From Streptomyces gelaticus (GTDB taxonomy: Bacteria; Actinomycetota; Actinomycetes; Streptomycetales; Streptomycetaceae), in the NCBI RefSeq assembly GCF_014649535.1, contig NZ_BMTF01000036.1:1-44820 (forward strand): a stretch of DNA of 44,820 bases, given 5' to 3'. Each line of letters starts with the position of its first letter. Positions within the stretch are counted from its first letter, which is position 1. Under the pieces are notes generated by a model. It saw only the letters and a list, made by a program, of their open reading frames with translations, ran no database searches and was not told the DNA's origin. Positions 1 through 7,588 of this stretch are shown in pieces. The position numbers were made by a program, and so were the translations under genes.

Positions 1-95
1 ACGAGTACAAGAAGGCCGACAGCGACCACCTCCTGGAGACCACCGGCCGCGAGCTGCGCAAGCTCATGAGCTGGGTCAACGACGAGGACGCGTAA
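1..95 (+). CDS. ilvC: Ketol-acid reductoisomerase, C-terminal end (partial)
   Basis: Only the last 30 codons are in the window. They read in frame from base 3 to the TAA at 93-95, and the peptide ends LRKLMSWVNDEDA. This matches the C-terminal tail of actinobacterial class I ketol-acid reductoisomerase, the NADPH-dependent second step of valine, leucine and isoleucine synthesis. The call rests on this short tail and on context: serA follows directly, the order I recall for Streptomyces. Catalytic residues lie outside the window. Confidence 0.8.
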   Translation, partial: EYKKADSDHLLETTGRELRKLMSWVNDEDA

Positions 96-100
96 CACCG

Positions 101-140
101 ACGCCCCGGGGGCGGGCCCTGCGGCCCGTCCCCGGGGCGT
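101..140 (+). terminator. Strong hairpin terminator after ilvC
   Basis: An 18-bp inverted repeat starts at ACGCCCCGGGG (101-111) and closes at CCCCGGGGCGT (130-140). There is one G.U pair and a 4-base loop (119-122). It begins 5 bases after the ilvC stop and is followed by TTTCC, as is usual for Streptomyces terminators without a long U-run. Confidence 0.85.
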
Positions 141-366
141 TTCCGCTTCACCGCTGGAAGAGGCGGCGTAGTGCGTGTGTACAAGTCGTCTACCCCCGTG
201 TGGGTGATCCTTCCAACGGGGCGCAGTATGCGTCCTGGCGCATGACTACACTTCTCCACACATACACGCGTCAGGCCCACAGTGTCGTGCGTCTTCCACG
301 CGGCAAGCCCCTCCACCGCCTGCGGCCGTCGGGACGGCCGTCCGCACTGGACCTGTGAGGACTCAC

Positions 367-1959
367 GTGAGCTCGAAACCTGTCGTACTCATCGCTGAAG
401 AGCTGTCGCCCGCCACGGTGGACGCGCTGGGACCGGATTTCGACATCCGGCACTGCAACGGCGCGGACCGCGCCGAGCTCCTCCCCGCGATCGCCGATGT
501 CGACGCCATCCTGGTGCGCTCCGCCACCAAGGTCGACGCCGAGGCCATCGCCGTCGCGCAGAAGCTGAAGGTCGTCGCCCGTGCGGGCGTCGGTCTGGAC
601 AACGTCGACGTCTCCGCCGCCACCAAGGCCGGCGTGATGGTCGTCAACGCACCGACCTCCAACATCGTCACCGCCGCCGAGCTGGCCTGCGGTCTGCTGG
701 TCGCCACCGCGCGCAACATCCCGCAGGCCAATACCGCCCTCAAGAACGGCGAGTGGAAGCGCTCCAAGTACACCGGCGTCGAGCTGAGCGAGAAGATCCT
801 CGGTGTCGTCGGCCTCGGCCGCATCGGCGTCCTGGTCGCGCAGCGCATGTCGGCCTTCGGCATGAAGATCGTCGCGTACGACCCCTATGTGCAGCCCGCG
901 CGTGCCGCGCAGATGGGCGTCAAGCTCCTCGCGCTCGACGAGCTGCTCGAAGTCGCCGACTTCATCACGGTGCACCTGCCCAAGACCCCCGAGACGATCG
1001 GCCTGATCGGCGACGAGGCGCTGCACAAGGTGAAGCCCTCGGTCCGCATCGTCAACGCCGCCCGCGGCGGCATCGTCGACGAGGCGGCGCTCGCCTCCGC
1101 CCTCAAGGAGGGCCGCGTCGCCGGCGCCGGCCTCGATGTGTACGCGAAGGAGCCCTGCACGGACTCCCCGCTGTTCGAGTTCGACCAGGTCGTCTGCACC
1201 CCGCACCTCGGCGCCTCCACCGACGAGGCCCAGGAGAAGGCGGGCATCGCGGTCGCCAAGTCGGTGCGCCTGGCCCTGGCCGGTGAGCTCGTGCCGGACG
1301 CGGTCAACGTCCAGGGCGGCGTGATCGCCGAGGACGTGCGCCCGGGTCTGCCGCTCGCCGAGAAGCTCGGCCGGATCTTCACCGCGCTCGCGGGCGAGGT
1401 CGCGGTCCGCCTCGACGTCGAGGTGTACGGCGAGATCACCCAGCACGACGTCAAGGTGCTCGAACTCTCCGCGCTCAAGGGCGTCTTCGAGGACGTCGTC
1501 GACGAGACCGTGTCGTACGTCAACGCCCCGCTCTTCGCGCAGGAGCGCGGTGTCGAGGTCCGCCTCACCACCAGCTCCGAGTCGCCGGACCACCGCAATG
1601 TGGTCACCGTCCGCGGCACGCTCTCGGGCGGCGAGGAGATCGCGGTCTCCGGCACGCTGGCCGGGCCCAAGAACCTCCAGAAGATCGTCGCCGTCGGCGA
1701 GTACGACGTGGACCTGGCGCTGGCCGACCACATGGTGGTGCTGCGCTACGAGGACCGTCCCGGTGTCGTGGGCACGGTCGGCCGGATCCTCGGCGAGGCC
1801 GGTCTGAACATCGCGGGCATGCAGGTCTCGCGGGCGGACGCGGGCGGCGAGGCGCTGGTCGTGCTCACCGTCGACGACGACGTCCCGGCCTCGGTGCTCG
1901 CCGAGATCGCCTCGGAGATCGGTGCCGCCTCGGCCCGCACGGTGAACCTGACCGACTGA
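367..1959 (+). CDS. serA: D-3-phosphoglycerate dehydrogenase
   Basis: Catalyses NAD-dependent oxidation of 3-phosphoglycerate to 3-phosphohydroxypyruvate, the first committed step of serine synthesis, in the cytosol. The protein has 530 residues. An N-terminal substrate-binding lobe leads into a Rossmann NAD-binding domain with GVVGLGRIG near residue 145, and the catalytic stretch VNAARGGIVDEAAL follows. An intervening domain spans about 315-450, and a C-terminal ACT domain (DHMVVLRYEDRPGVVG onward) normally senses serine. This long form is usual in actinobacteria and mycobacteria. I chose GTG at 367 because GTGAGG (355-360) gives a ribosome site 6 bases upstream. An in-frame GTG at 355 would destroy that site. 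It lies after ilvC with its own 5' region of about 225 bases. Confidence 0.96.
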   Translation: MSSKPVVLIAEELSPATVDALGPDFDIRHCNGADRAELLPAIADVDAILVRSATKVDAEAIAVAQKLKVVARAGVGLDNVDVSAATKAGVMVVNAPTSNIVTAAELACGLLVATARNIPQANTALKNGEWKRSKYTGVELSEKILGVVGLGRIGVLVAQRMSAFGMKIVAYDPYVQPARAAQMGVKLLALDELLEVADFITVHLPKTPETIGLIGDEALHKVKPSVRIVNAARGGIVDEAALASALKEGRVAGAGLDVYAKEPCTDSPLFEFDQVVCTPHLGASTDEAQEKAGIAVAKSVRLALAGELVPDAVNVQGGVIAEDVRPGLPLAEKLGRIFTALAGEVAVRLDVEVYGEITQHDVKVLELSALKGVFEDVVDETVSYVNAPLFAQERGVEVRLTTSSESPDHRNVVTVRGTLSGGEEIAVSGTLAGPKNLQKIVAVGEYDVDLALADHMVVLRYEDRPGVVGTVGRILGEAGLNIAGMQVSRADAGGEALVVLTVDDDVPASVLAEIASEIGAASARTVNLTD

Positions 1960-1991
1960 CGGTCACGGCGTCTCCACGTACCCGGGAATCT

Positions 1992-2016
1992 AGACGTACG
2001 TCTTACACGAACGTCT
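1992..2016. promoter_or_regulatory. Probable TetR operator: AGACGTACGTCT plus a third half-site
   Basis: AGACGTACGTCT (1992-2003) is a perfect 12-bp palindrome. A further ACGTCT half-site at 2011-2016 also pairs with the first AGACGT across 25 bp. The site lies 23-47 bases upstream of the TetR start, over the expected -35 region, so autoregulation by the downstream gene is the simplest reading. The regulator assignment is inference. Confidence 0.6.
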
Positions 2017-2026
2017 GCATGCCGGG

Positions 2027-2032
2027 TACGCT
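2027..2032 (+). promoter_or_regulatory. -10 box (TACGCT) for a leaderless TetR transcript
   Basis: TACGCT fits TANNNT and ends 6 bases before the ATG at 2039. Transcription would therefore start at or very near the start codon. There is no ribosome-binding site ahead of this ATG, which agrees with leaderless translation. Confidence 0.55.
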
Positions 2033-2038
2033 GCTGTC

Positions 2039-2632
2039 ATGGGACACCGTGAGGATCTGCTCGAAGGCGCCAAGCGCTGCCTGCTGGAGAAGGGGTACGC
2101 CCGGACGACGGCGCGCGACATCGTGGCCGCCTCCGGCACGAACCTCGCCTCCATCGGCTACCACTACGGCTCCAAAGAGGCGTTGCTCAACCTCGCCTTC
2201 CTCAAGGTGACGGAGGAGTGGGGCGATGTGCTCACCGAGAAGCCGGACGGGGACGCCGACGCCGACGCCGGCGACGAGCCCCGGGCGCCGCTCGACCAGT
2301 TCCGCGACACCTGGCAGCGGGTGATCGACAGCTACCAGAAGACCCGGTCCGTCTGGCAGCTCCAGATGGAGGTCGTCTCCCGGATCGACCAGGACCCGGA
2401 GCTGCGGAAGGCCCTGGTGGGCCCGCAGCGCGAGGGGCGTGACGGACTCGCCGAGAACATGCTCGGCATCGACCCGGAGCGGGACCCCGAGAAGGCACGG
2501 GTGGCCGGGCTGTTCTGTCAGGCGCTGCTCGCGGGCGTGATGGTCCAGTGGCTGATGGACAGCGAATCCGCCCCGTCCGCACAGGACTTGACGGACGGTC
2601 TGAAGGCCGTGCTGGAGGGCCGGGCGGACTGA
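2039..2632 (+). CDS. TetR-family transcriptional regulator
   Basis: The protein has 197 residues. The N-terminal helix-turn-helix reads GYARTTARDIVAASGTNLASIGYHYGSKEALL (about residues 18-50), a standard TetR DNA-binding unit. The C-terminal ligand domain has an acidic Asp-Ala-rich loop near residues 68-80 and the WQLQMEVVSRIDQDPELRKAL segment common in TetR proteins of unknown ligand. The start is the first ATG after the palindrome at 1992-2016. A -10-like TACGCT precedes it by 6 bases and no Shine-Dalgarno is visible. It converges on the PucR gene with only 10 bases between the stops. The ligand is unknown, and the neighbouring serA and proline genes are not clear targets. Confidence 0.9.
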   Translation: MGHREDLLEGAKRCLLEKGYARTTARDIVAASGTNLASIGYHYGSKEALLNLAFLKVTEEWGDVLTEKPDGDADADAGDEPRAPLDQFRDTWQRVIDSYQKTRSVWQLQMEVVSRIDQDPELRKALVGPQREGRDGLAENMLGIDPERDPEKARVAGLFCQALLAGVMVQWLMDSESAPSAQDLTDGLKAVLEGRAD

Positions 2633-2642
2633 GGAACAGCCC

Positions 2643-3806
2643 TCAGGGCCGCCGGATCGGGTCCTGGCGATCCAGCCGCGCGCTCTTCAGTGCCATGTGC
2701 AGCAGCAGCCGGTCCTCGCCGTCGTTGAGATCGAGGCCGGTGAGCTGCTGGATCCGGGAGAGCCGGTAGTAGAGCGTCTGACGGTGCACGCCGAGTGCGG
2801 CGGCCGTCCGGGAAGCCTGGCCCGCGCAGTCGAGGAAGACCTCGGCGGTGCGGGCCAGATCCTTGTGCGGCGGGGTGAGCAGGGTACGGATCACGGGGTC
2901 CGCGGCCGTTTCCGCGGGGAGTGCGGTCAGCAGCCGGTACGGGCCGATCGCCGCCCATGGGACGACCGGGCCGAACCGGGACTCGGCCGTCGCCGCGCGG
3001 GCGGCGGCCACCGCCTCCTGCCAGGCCGCGGCCAGGTCCGCAAGACCCCGGCGGGGCACCGCGACCCCGGCGGTGGCGCCCCCGCCCGCAGCGGTACGCA
3101 GCCGGTCCGCGGCGGAGAGCGCCGGGTCGAGCACATCGGTGGAGCGCAGCCGGACCAGTGCTGCCAGGGCGGGAGACCCTCCGGCCGCGGGGATCGCGGC
3201 GAGCGCCGCCGTCGACGGCACCGTACGGACCGACGGCGGATCGTCCGGCCACGGGGTCACGCACACCACCGTGTGCAGCCCCTTCGCATCCGGCCCCAGT
3301 GCCTCGTCCAGCGCGGCCACCGCCATGTCGCGCTGCCAGCCCCGCCCGGCGGTCAGCACCGCGCCGAACTCCCGGGACGGGTCGGTGCCCGCCCGCGCCT
3401 CCTCGGCGAGCAGCGCCCCGATCCGGGCCGTCACCTCCATCGCCGCCCTCAGCTGTTCGTCGGTCGGCCCGGGGTCCGCGTCGAGCAGCCACACGTAACC
3501 GAGCACGGCGCCCCGATGACGTACCGGCAGACAGATCCGGTCCCGGAAGACCCCGGCCTCCGGGGCCGCCGGAATGCGGACCGGTCCGGTGGCGCGGGTG
3601 ATGCCGAAGCCCTCGAACCAGGCCCGGACGGCGGGCGTGGAGCGGCGGGTCAGGATCGAGCGGGTGCGGACCGGGTCCATCGCGGTGTCGTCGTCGCTGT
3701 CGTGGGCACCGAAGGCGACCAGGCCGAAGTCCCGGTTCTCCAGCGTCGCGGGGGCGCCGAGCAGCCCGGAGATCTCGTCGACCATCTCCTGGTAATCGCC
3801 CTTCAC
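2643..3806 (-). CDS. PucR-family regulator, likely controlling proline catabolism
   Basis: The protein has 387 residues. The C-terminal 60 residues hold the PucR helix-turn-helix, TAAALGVHRQTLYYRLSRIQQLTG, followed by the typical leucine-rich tail. The N-terminal part (EMVDEISGLLGAPATLENRDFGLVAF) resembles the GAF-like sensory domain of these proteins, and a middle Ala-rich domain of about 150-310 fits the GGDEF-like PucR spacer. It is divergent from the proline dehydrogenase gene across about 180 bases packed with inverted repeats. PucR proteins in this position are known to activate proline use in Streptomyces (PutR type), so I infer that role. The start ATG at 3804-3806 is the best-placed candidate. 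Confidence 0.85.
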   Translation of the reverse strand: MKGDYQEMVDEISGLLGAPATLENRDFGLVAFGAHDSDDDTAMDPVRTRSILTRRSTPAVRAWFEGFGITRATGPVRIPAAPEAGVFRDRICLPVRHRGAVLGYVWLLDADPGPTDEQLRAAMEVTARIGALLAEEARAGTDPSREFGAVLTAGRGWQRDMAVAALDEALGPDAKGLHTVVCVTPWPDDPPSVRTVPSTAALAAIPAAGGSPALAALVRLRSTDVLDPALSAADRLRTAAGGGATAGVAVPRRGLADLAAAWQEAVAAARAATAESRFGPVVPWAAIGPYRLLTALPAETAADPVIRTLLTPPHKDLARTAEVFLDCAGQASRTAAALGVHRQTLYYRLSRIQQLTGLDLNDGEDRLLLHMALKSARLDRQDPIRRP

Positions 3807-3985
3807 CCGGCCATTCTCGCACCCCTTCAGACAGATGTCTGAGAACCGGGGAGCGGATGCGTGACAGCTGTCGATGGCACAGGATCGGAGAGATCCTTAA
3901 ATTTCACGGTGGTTCTCCGTGCTGTACCGGTATGTACCCCATCTGCCGGTATGGCTTTCGTTCGTTCTTTCCGTGGAGGTGCCCC
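3807..3985. promoter_or_regulatory. Divergent pucR/proline operon control region with several inverted repeats
   Basis: Four symmetric elements are visible. CAGAC-agat-GTCTG lies at 3828-3841, GACAGCTGTC at 3863-3872, and AGGATC-ggaga-GATCCT at 3881-3897. A direct repeat CCGGTATG occurs at 3927-3934 and 3946-3953, 19 bases apart. The proline dehydrogenase Shine-Dalgarno GTGGAGG (3973-3979) ends the region. These are plausible sites for the PucR-type regulator. Which of them binds is not decidable from sequence. Confidence 0.5.
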
Positions 3986-4966
3986 GTGCTGGGTCCCGTG
4001 ATTCTCGCCGCGTCCCGCAGCGACAAGATGCGCCGTTTCGTCTCGGCCGCACCTGGCACCAAGCAGGTCGTCGACCGGTTCATCGCCGGTGAGACCGTCG
4101 ACCAGGTCGTCCCGATCATCGAGGACGCCGCCGCCAAGGGCCTCGAAGTCACCCTCGACGTGGTGGGCGAGGACATCACCACTCCCGAGCAGGCCGCCGA
4201 CGCCCGCGACGCCTACCTCGAACTGATCGAGCGCCTCAAGGACCTGGACCTGGGCACCAAGGCCGAGATGTCCGTCAAGCTCTCCATGTTCGGCCAGTCC
4301 CTCCCGTCGCCCGCCGCCACCCTCAACGGAGAGCCCTCCGGGCTCGCTGCTCGATTCCCCGGCGGACACGAGCTGGCGCTCGCCAACGTCCGCCCGGTCG
4401 TCGAGGCCGCCGCCGCGATCGGCACCACGGTCACGCTGGACGCCGAGGACCACACCACCCTCGACTCGATGTTCGCCATCCACGAGGAGCTGCGGAAGAA
4501 CCACCCGCAGACCGGCTGCGTGATCCAGGCCTACCTGTTCCGCACCGAGGAGGACGCCCGCCGCCTGGCTGCCGCCGGCAGCCGCGTCCGCATCGTGAAG
4601 GGCGCCTACAAGGAGCCCGCCTCCGTCGCGTACCAGGACAAGGCCGAGATCGACAAGGCGTACGTCCGCATCCTGCGGATCCTCATGGAGGGCGACGGCT
4701 ACCCGATGATCGGGTCCCACGACCCGCGTCTGATCGCCATCGCCCAGGAGCTGGGCCGCAAGGCCGGGCGCAAACTGGACGAGTACGAATTCCAGATGCT
4801 CTACGGCATCCGCAGCGAGGAGCACCTCCGGCTCGCCGCCGAGGGCCACCGGATGCGCGTCTACACGGCGTACGGCACCGACTGGTACGGCTACTTCATG
4901 CGCCGCCTCGCGGAGAAGCCGGCGAACCTGCTGTTCTTCGGCCGCTCCATCCTCACCAAGGGCTGA
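3986..4966 (+). CDS. Proline dehydrogenase (monofunctional)
   Basis: FAD-dependent oxidation of L-proline to delta-1-pyrroline-5-carboxylate, feeding electrons to the respiratory chain; first step of proline catabolism. The protein has 326 residues, starting LGPVILAASRSDKMRR from GTG 3986 behind GTGGAGG with 6 bases between. PRODH barrel signatures are present: LDAEDHTTLDSMF, VIQAYLFRTEEDARRL, RIVKGAYKE, and the C-terminal EFQMLYGIRSEEHLRLAAEGHRMRVYTAYG with FAD and substrate contacts. Streptomyces homologues are, from memory, about 308 residues. Here about 18 extra residues (108-125) interrupt the usual FGQ-x-PGGHELAL junction, with codons such as GCT, CGA and GGA that are rare in this genome. 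An upstream in-frame ATG at 3857 is rejected because it lacks a ribosome site. P5C dehydrogenase follows after 38 bases. Confidence 0.93.
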   Translation: MLGPVILAASRSDKMRRFVSAAPGTKQVVDRFIAGETVDQVVPIIEDAAAKGLEVTLDVVGEDITTPEQAADARDAYLELIERLKDLDLGTKAEMSVKLSMFGQSLPSPAATLNGEPSGLAARFPGGHELALANVRPVVEAAAAIGTTVTLDAEDHTTLDSMFAIHEELRKNHPQTGCVIQAYLFRTEEDARRLAAAGSRVRIVKGAYKEPASVAYQDKAEIDKAYVRILRILMEGDGYPMIGSHDPRLIAIAQELGRKAGRKLDEYEFQMLYGIRSEEHLRLAAEGHRMRVYTAYGTDWYGYFMRRLAEKPANLLFFGRSILTKG

Positions 4967-5004
4967 GCCCCCTCCACCTCTCTACCCAAGGAGCAACGGA
5001 ACTC

Positions 5005-6636
5005 ATGGACGCTGTGACCCAGGTCCCCGCGCCGGTCAACGAGCCGGTCCACTCCTACGCCCCGGGCTCCCCGGAGCGTGCCCGCCTGGAGGTGAAGCTC
5101 AAGGAGCTCGCCGAGAACCCGATCGACCTTCCGATGACCATCGGCGGCGAGAAGCGGATGGGCGGCGGCGAGCGCTTCGACGTCGTGCAGCCGCACAACC
5201 ACAAGGCCGTCATCGGTACGTTCGCCAATGCCACGCAGCAGGACGCGCAGGACGCGATCGACGCCGCGCTCGCCGCCGCCCCGGCCTGGCGCGCGATGTC
5301 CTTCGACGACCGCGCCGCGATCATCCTGCGCGCCGCCGAGCTGCTGTCCGGCCCGTGGCGCGAGACGATGGCCGCGTCCACGATGCTCGGCCAGTCCAAG
5401 ACCGCGCAGCAGGCCGAGATCGACACCCCCTGCGAGCTCGTCGACTTCTGGCGCTTCAACGTGCACTACGCGCGCCAGATCCTGGCCGAGCAGCCCCCGG
5501 CCAACGCGCCGGGCGTGTGGAACCGCATGGACCACCGCCCGCTGGAGGGCTTCGTCTACGCGATCACGCCGTTCAACTTCACGGCCATCGCGGGCAACCT
5601 GCCCACCGCCCCTGCCCTCATGGGCAACGTCGTGGTGTGGAAGCCGTCCCCGACGCAGACCCACGCCGCCGTGCTGCTGATGCAGCTCCTGGAGGAGGCC
5701 GGTCTGCCCAAGGGTGTCATCAACCTGGTGACCGGTGACGGCCTCGCCGTCTCCGAGGTGGCGCTGAACCACCGCGACCTGGCCGGTATCCACTTCACCG
5801 GCTCGACCCCCACCTTCCAGCACCTGTGGAAGACGGTCGGCAACAACATCGCCAACTACCGCACCTACCCGCGGCTCGTCGGCGAGACCGGTGGCAAGGA
5901 CTTCGTCGTCGCCCACCCGTCGGCCGACCAGGCCGTCCTGAAGACCGCGCTGACCCGCGGCTCCTTCGAGTTCCAGGGCCAGAAGTGCTCGGCCTCCTCC
6001 CGCGCGTACATTCCGGCCTCCATCTGGAACTCCGGTTTCAAGGAGAAGTTCACCGCCGAGGTCGACGCCATCACCATGGGTGACGTCACCGACCTGTCGA
6101 ACTTCATCGGCGCCGTCATCGACGACCGCTCGTTCGCCAAGAACAAGGCCGCGATCGACCGCGCCGCGGCCGACCCGTCCTGCACGATCGTCGCGGGCGG
6201 CACGTACGACGACTCGGTGGGCTACTTCGTCCGTCCGACCGTCATCGAGTGCACCGACCCGGCCAACGAGGTCTTCACGACCGAGTACTTCGGCCCGATC
6301 CTCGCCGTGCACGTCTACGAGGACGACAAGTACGACGAGATGCTGGAGCAGATGGAGTCGGTCTCCGACTACGCGCTGACCGGTTCCGTCATCGCGAACG
6401 ACCGTGCCGCGGCCGCGTACACGATGGAGAAGCTGCGGTACGCCGCGGGCAACTTCTACATCAACGACAAGTCGACCGGCGCCGTCGTCGGCCAGCAGCC
6501 CTTCGGCGGCGGCCGCGCCTCGGGTACGAACGACAAGGCGGGCGCCCCGCAGAACCTGCAGCGCTGGACCCTGACCCGGGCCATCAAGGAGACGCTGGTT
6601 CCGCCGACCGACTACACCTACCCCCACCAGGGCTGA
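5005..6636 (+). CDS. pruA: L-glutamate gamma-semialdehyde (P5C) dehydrogenase
   Basis: Oxidises glutamate semialdehyde, formed from P5C, to glutamate with NAD; second step of proline catabolism. The protein has 543 residues, the usual length for the stand-alone class 1 enzyme. The aldehyde dehydrogenase core is intact: ITPFNFTAIAGNL at the NAD site, VVWKPSPTQTHAA, HFTGSTPTFQHLW, the general base Glu294 in LVGETGGKD and the nucleophile Cys328 in GQKCSASSR. The C-terminal PFGGGRASGTNDKAG loop is the P5CDH signature. AAGGAG at 4986-4991 lies about 13 bases before ATG 5005. It forms an operon with proline dehydrogenase and ends at a bidirectional terminator. Confidence 0.97.
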   Translation: MDAVTQVPAPVNEPVHSYAPGSPERARLEVKLKELAENPIDLPMTIGGEKRMGGGERFDVVQPHNHKAVIGTFANATQQDAQDAIDAALAAAPAWRAMSFDDRAAIILRAAELLSGPWRETMAASTMLGQSKTAQQAEIDTPCELVDFWRFNVHYARQILAEQPPANAPGVWNRMDHRPLEGFVYAITPFNFTAIAGNLPTAPALMGNVVVWKPSPTQTHAAVLLMQLLEEAGLPKGVINLVTGDGLAVSEVALNHRDLAGIHFTGSTPTFQHLWKTVGNNIANYRTYPRLVGETGGKDFVVAHPSADQAVLKTALTRGSFEFQGQKCSASSRAYIPASIWNSGFKEKFTAEVDAITMGDVTDLSNFIGAVIDDRSFAKNKAAIDRAAADPSCTIVAGGTYDDSVGYFVRPTVIECTDPANEVFTTEYFGPILAVHVYEDDKYDEMLEQMESVSDYALTGSVIANDRAAAAYTMEKLRYAAGNFYINDKSTGAVVGQQPFGGGRASGTNDKAGAPQNLQRWTLTRAIKETLVPPTDYTYPHQG

Positions 6637-6678
6637 TCCCCCTCGGGGCGCCCCACCCCCGGCGCCCCGCCCCGAATT

Positions 6679-6716
6679 CCGCCTCCCGCCCGGTTCCCCT
6701 GCCGGCCGGGAGGCGG
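6679..6716. terminator. Bidirectional terminator between convergent genes
   Basis: CCGCCTCCCG (6679-6688) pairs with CGGGAGGCGG (6707-6716). An inner CCGG/CCGG pairing closes an 8-base loop after one mismatch. It sits between the P5C dehydrogenase stop and the minus-strand flavoprotein stop and can serve both. Confidence 0.75.
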
Positions 6717-6728
6717 TTTCCATTCGTC

Positions 6729-7439
6729 TCAGATCTCCACGAGCACCTGGTCCAGCGACTTGCGAACCAGGCCGGGCACCTCGCAGTCGTCGGCCGGATA
6801 CCCGACCGGAATCACCGCGAACGCCTTCTCGTTCTCGGGGCGGTCCAGCACCTCGCGCAGGAACCGCATCGGGCTCGGCGTGTGGATCAGCGCCGCCAGA
6901 CCCGACAGATGCAGGGCCGAGAGCAGCATTCCGACGGCGATCCCGACCGACTCGTCGACGTAGTAGTGCTTGTGCCGGGTGCCGTCCTCGCCGACCCGGT
7001 ACCGCTGCTGGAACACCACGACCAGGGCCGGGGCGTCCGTCATATGGGCCTTCACGGCATCCGTGCCCAGCGGGCGCAGCGCGGCCAGCCACTCCTCGCC
7101 GAGTCTGCCGTCGTAACCGACCCGCTCCTCGTGCTCGGCCGCCTCACGGATGCGCCGTCGCACCTCCGGGTCCTTGACCAGGACGAAGGTCCACGGCTGC
7201 TGATGTGCGCCGGACGGGGCGGTCGCGGCACAGGCGATCGCGTCCTTCACGACCTGTTCGGGAACGGGATCGGGCGAGAACCGGCGTACGGTTCTGCGCT
7301 CGTCCATCCGCCGGCGCAGTCGGGCGGCACGGGCGAGCGACTCGTCGGCCGCGATCCGTTCGGGGCGGTAGGGGACCGGCTGGTAGGGCGTGCCGTGGAT
7401 GGGTGTCCAGTGCGGGGGTACGGCTGTGGTGTCGGACAT
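6729..7439 (-). CDS. Iodotyrosine deiminase-like nitroreductase-fold flavoprotein
   Basis: An FMN-dependent nitroreductase-superfamily protein of 236 residues. FMN contacts are ERRTVRRFS (47-55) and APSGAHQQPW (74-83), matching the SHCGAHTEPW stretch of animal iodotyrosine deiminase. The substrate lid keeps the three residues that grip the zwitterion of halotyrosine in that family, at the same spacing: Glu105, Tyr109 and Lys130. The C-terminal segments HKHYYVDESVGIAVGMLLSAL and IPVGYPADD...RKSLDQV also follow that enzyme. I infer reductive dehalogenation of halotyrosines or a similar phenol amino acid, but activity is untested. An N-terminally longer reading (from 7484) exists. I took the ATG beginning SDTTAV because the added residues look like non-coding GC-rich sequence. 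No strong ribosome site is visible. Confidence 0.8.
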   Translation of the reverse strand: MSDTTAVPPHWTPIHGTPYQPVPYRPERIAADESLARAARLRRRMDERRTVRRFSPDPVPEQVVKDAIACAATAPSGAHQQPWTFVLVKDPEVRRRIREAAEHEERVGYDGRLGEEWLAALRPLGTDAVKAHMTDAPALVVVFQQRYRVGEDGTRHKHYYVDESVGIAVGMLLSALHLSGLAALIHTPSPMRFLREVLDRPENEKAFAVIPVGYPADDCEVPGLVRKSLDQVLVEI

Positions 7440-7588
7440 GGCGGCAGTCTGGCGGGCGGCAGCAGGTCCGGACCAGAGGGCCACCGGACAGAACCGGCAC
7501 GTCCCTCGGTCACTGTCTGGTCAGGGGCGGCCGGTCGGCTCCAGCCGGTCGGGGCGGCCGGGCCGCGATGCCTGAGAGGCTGGGGCGT

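Noticed and set aside
355..366. Earlier GTG start for serA
   Set aside because: It overlaps the only good ribosome site, which fits the GTG at 367.
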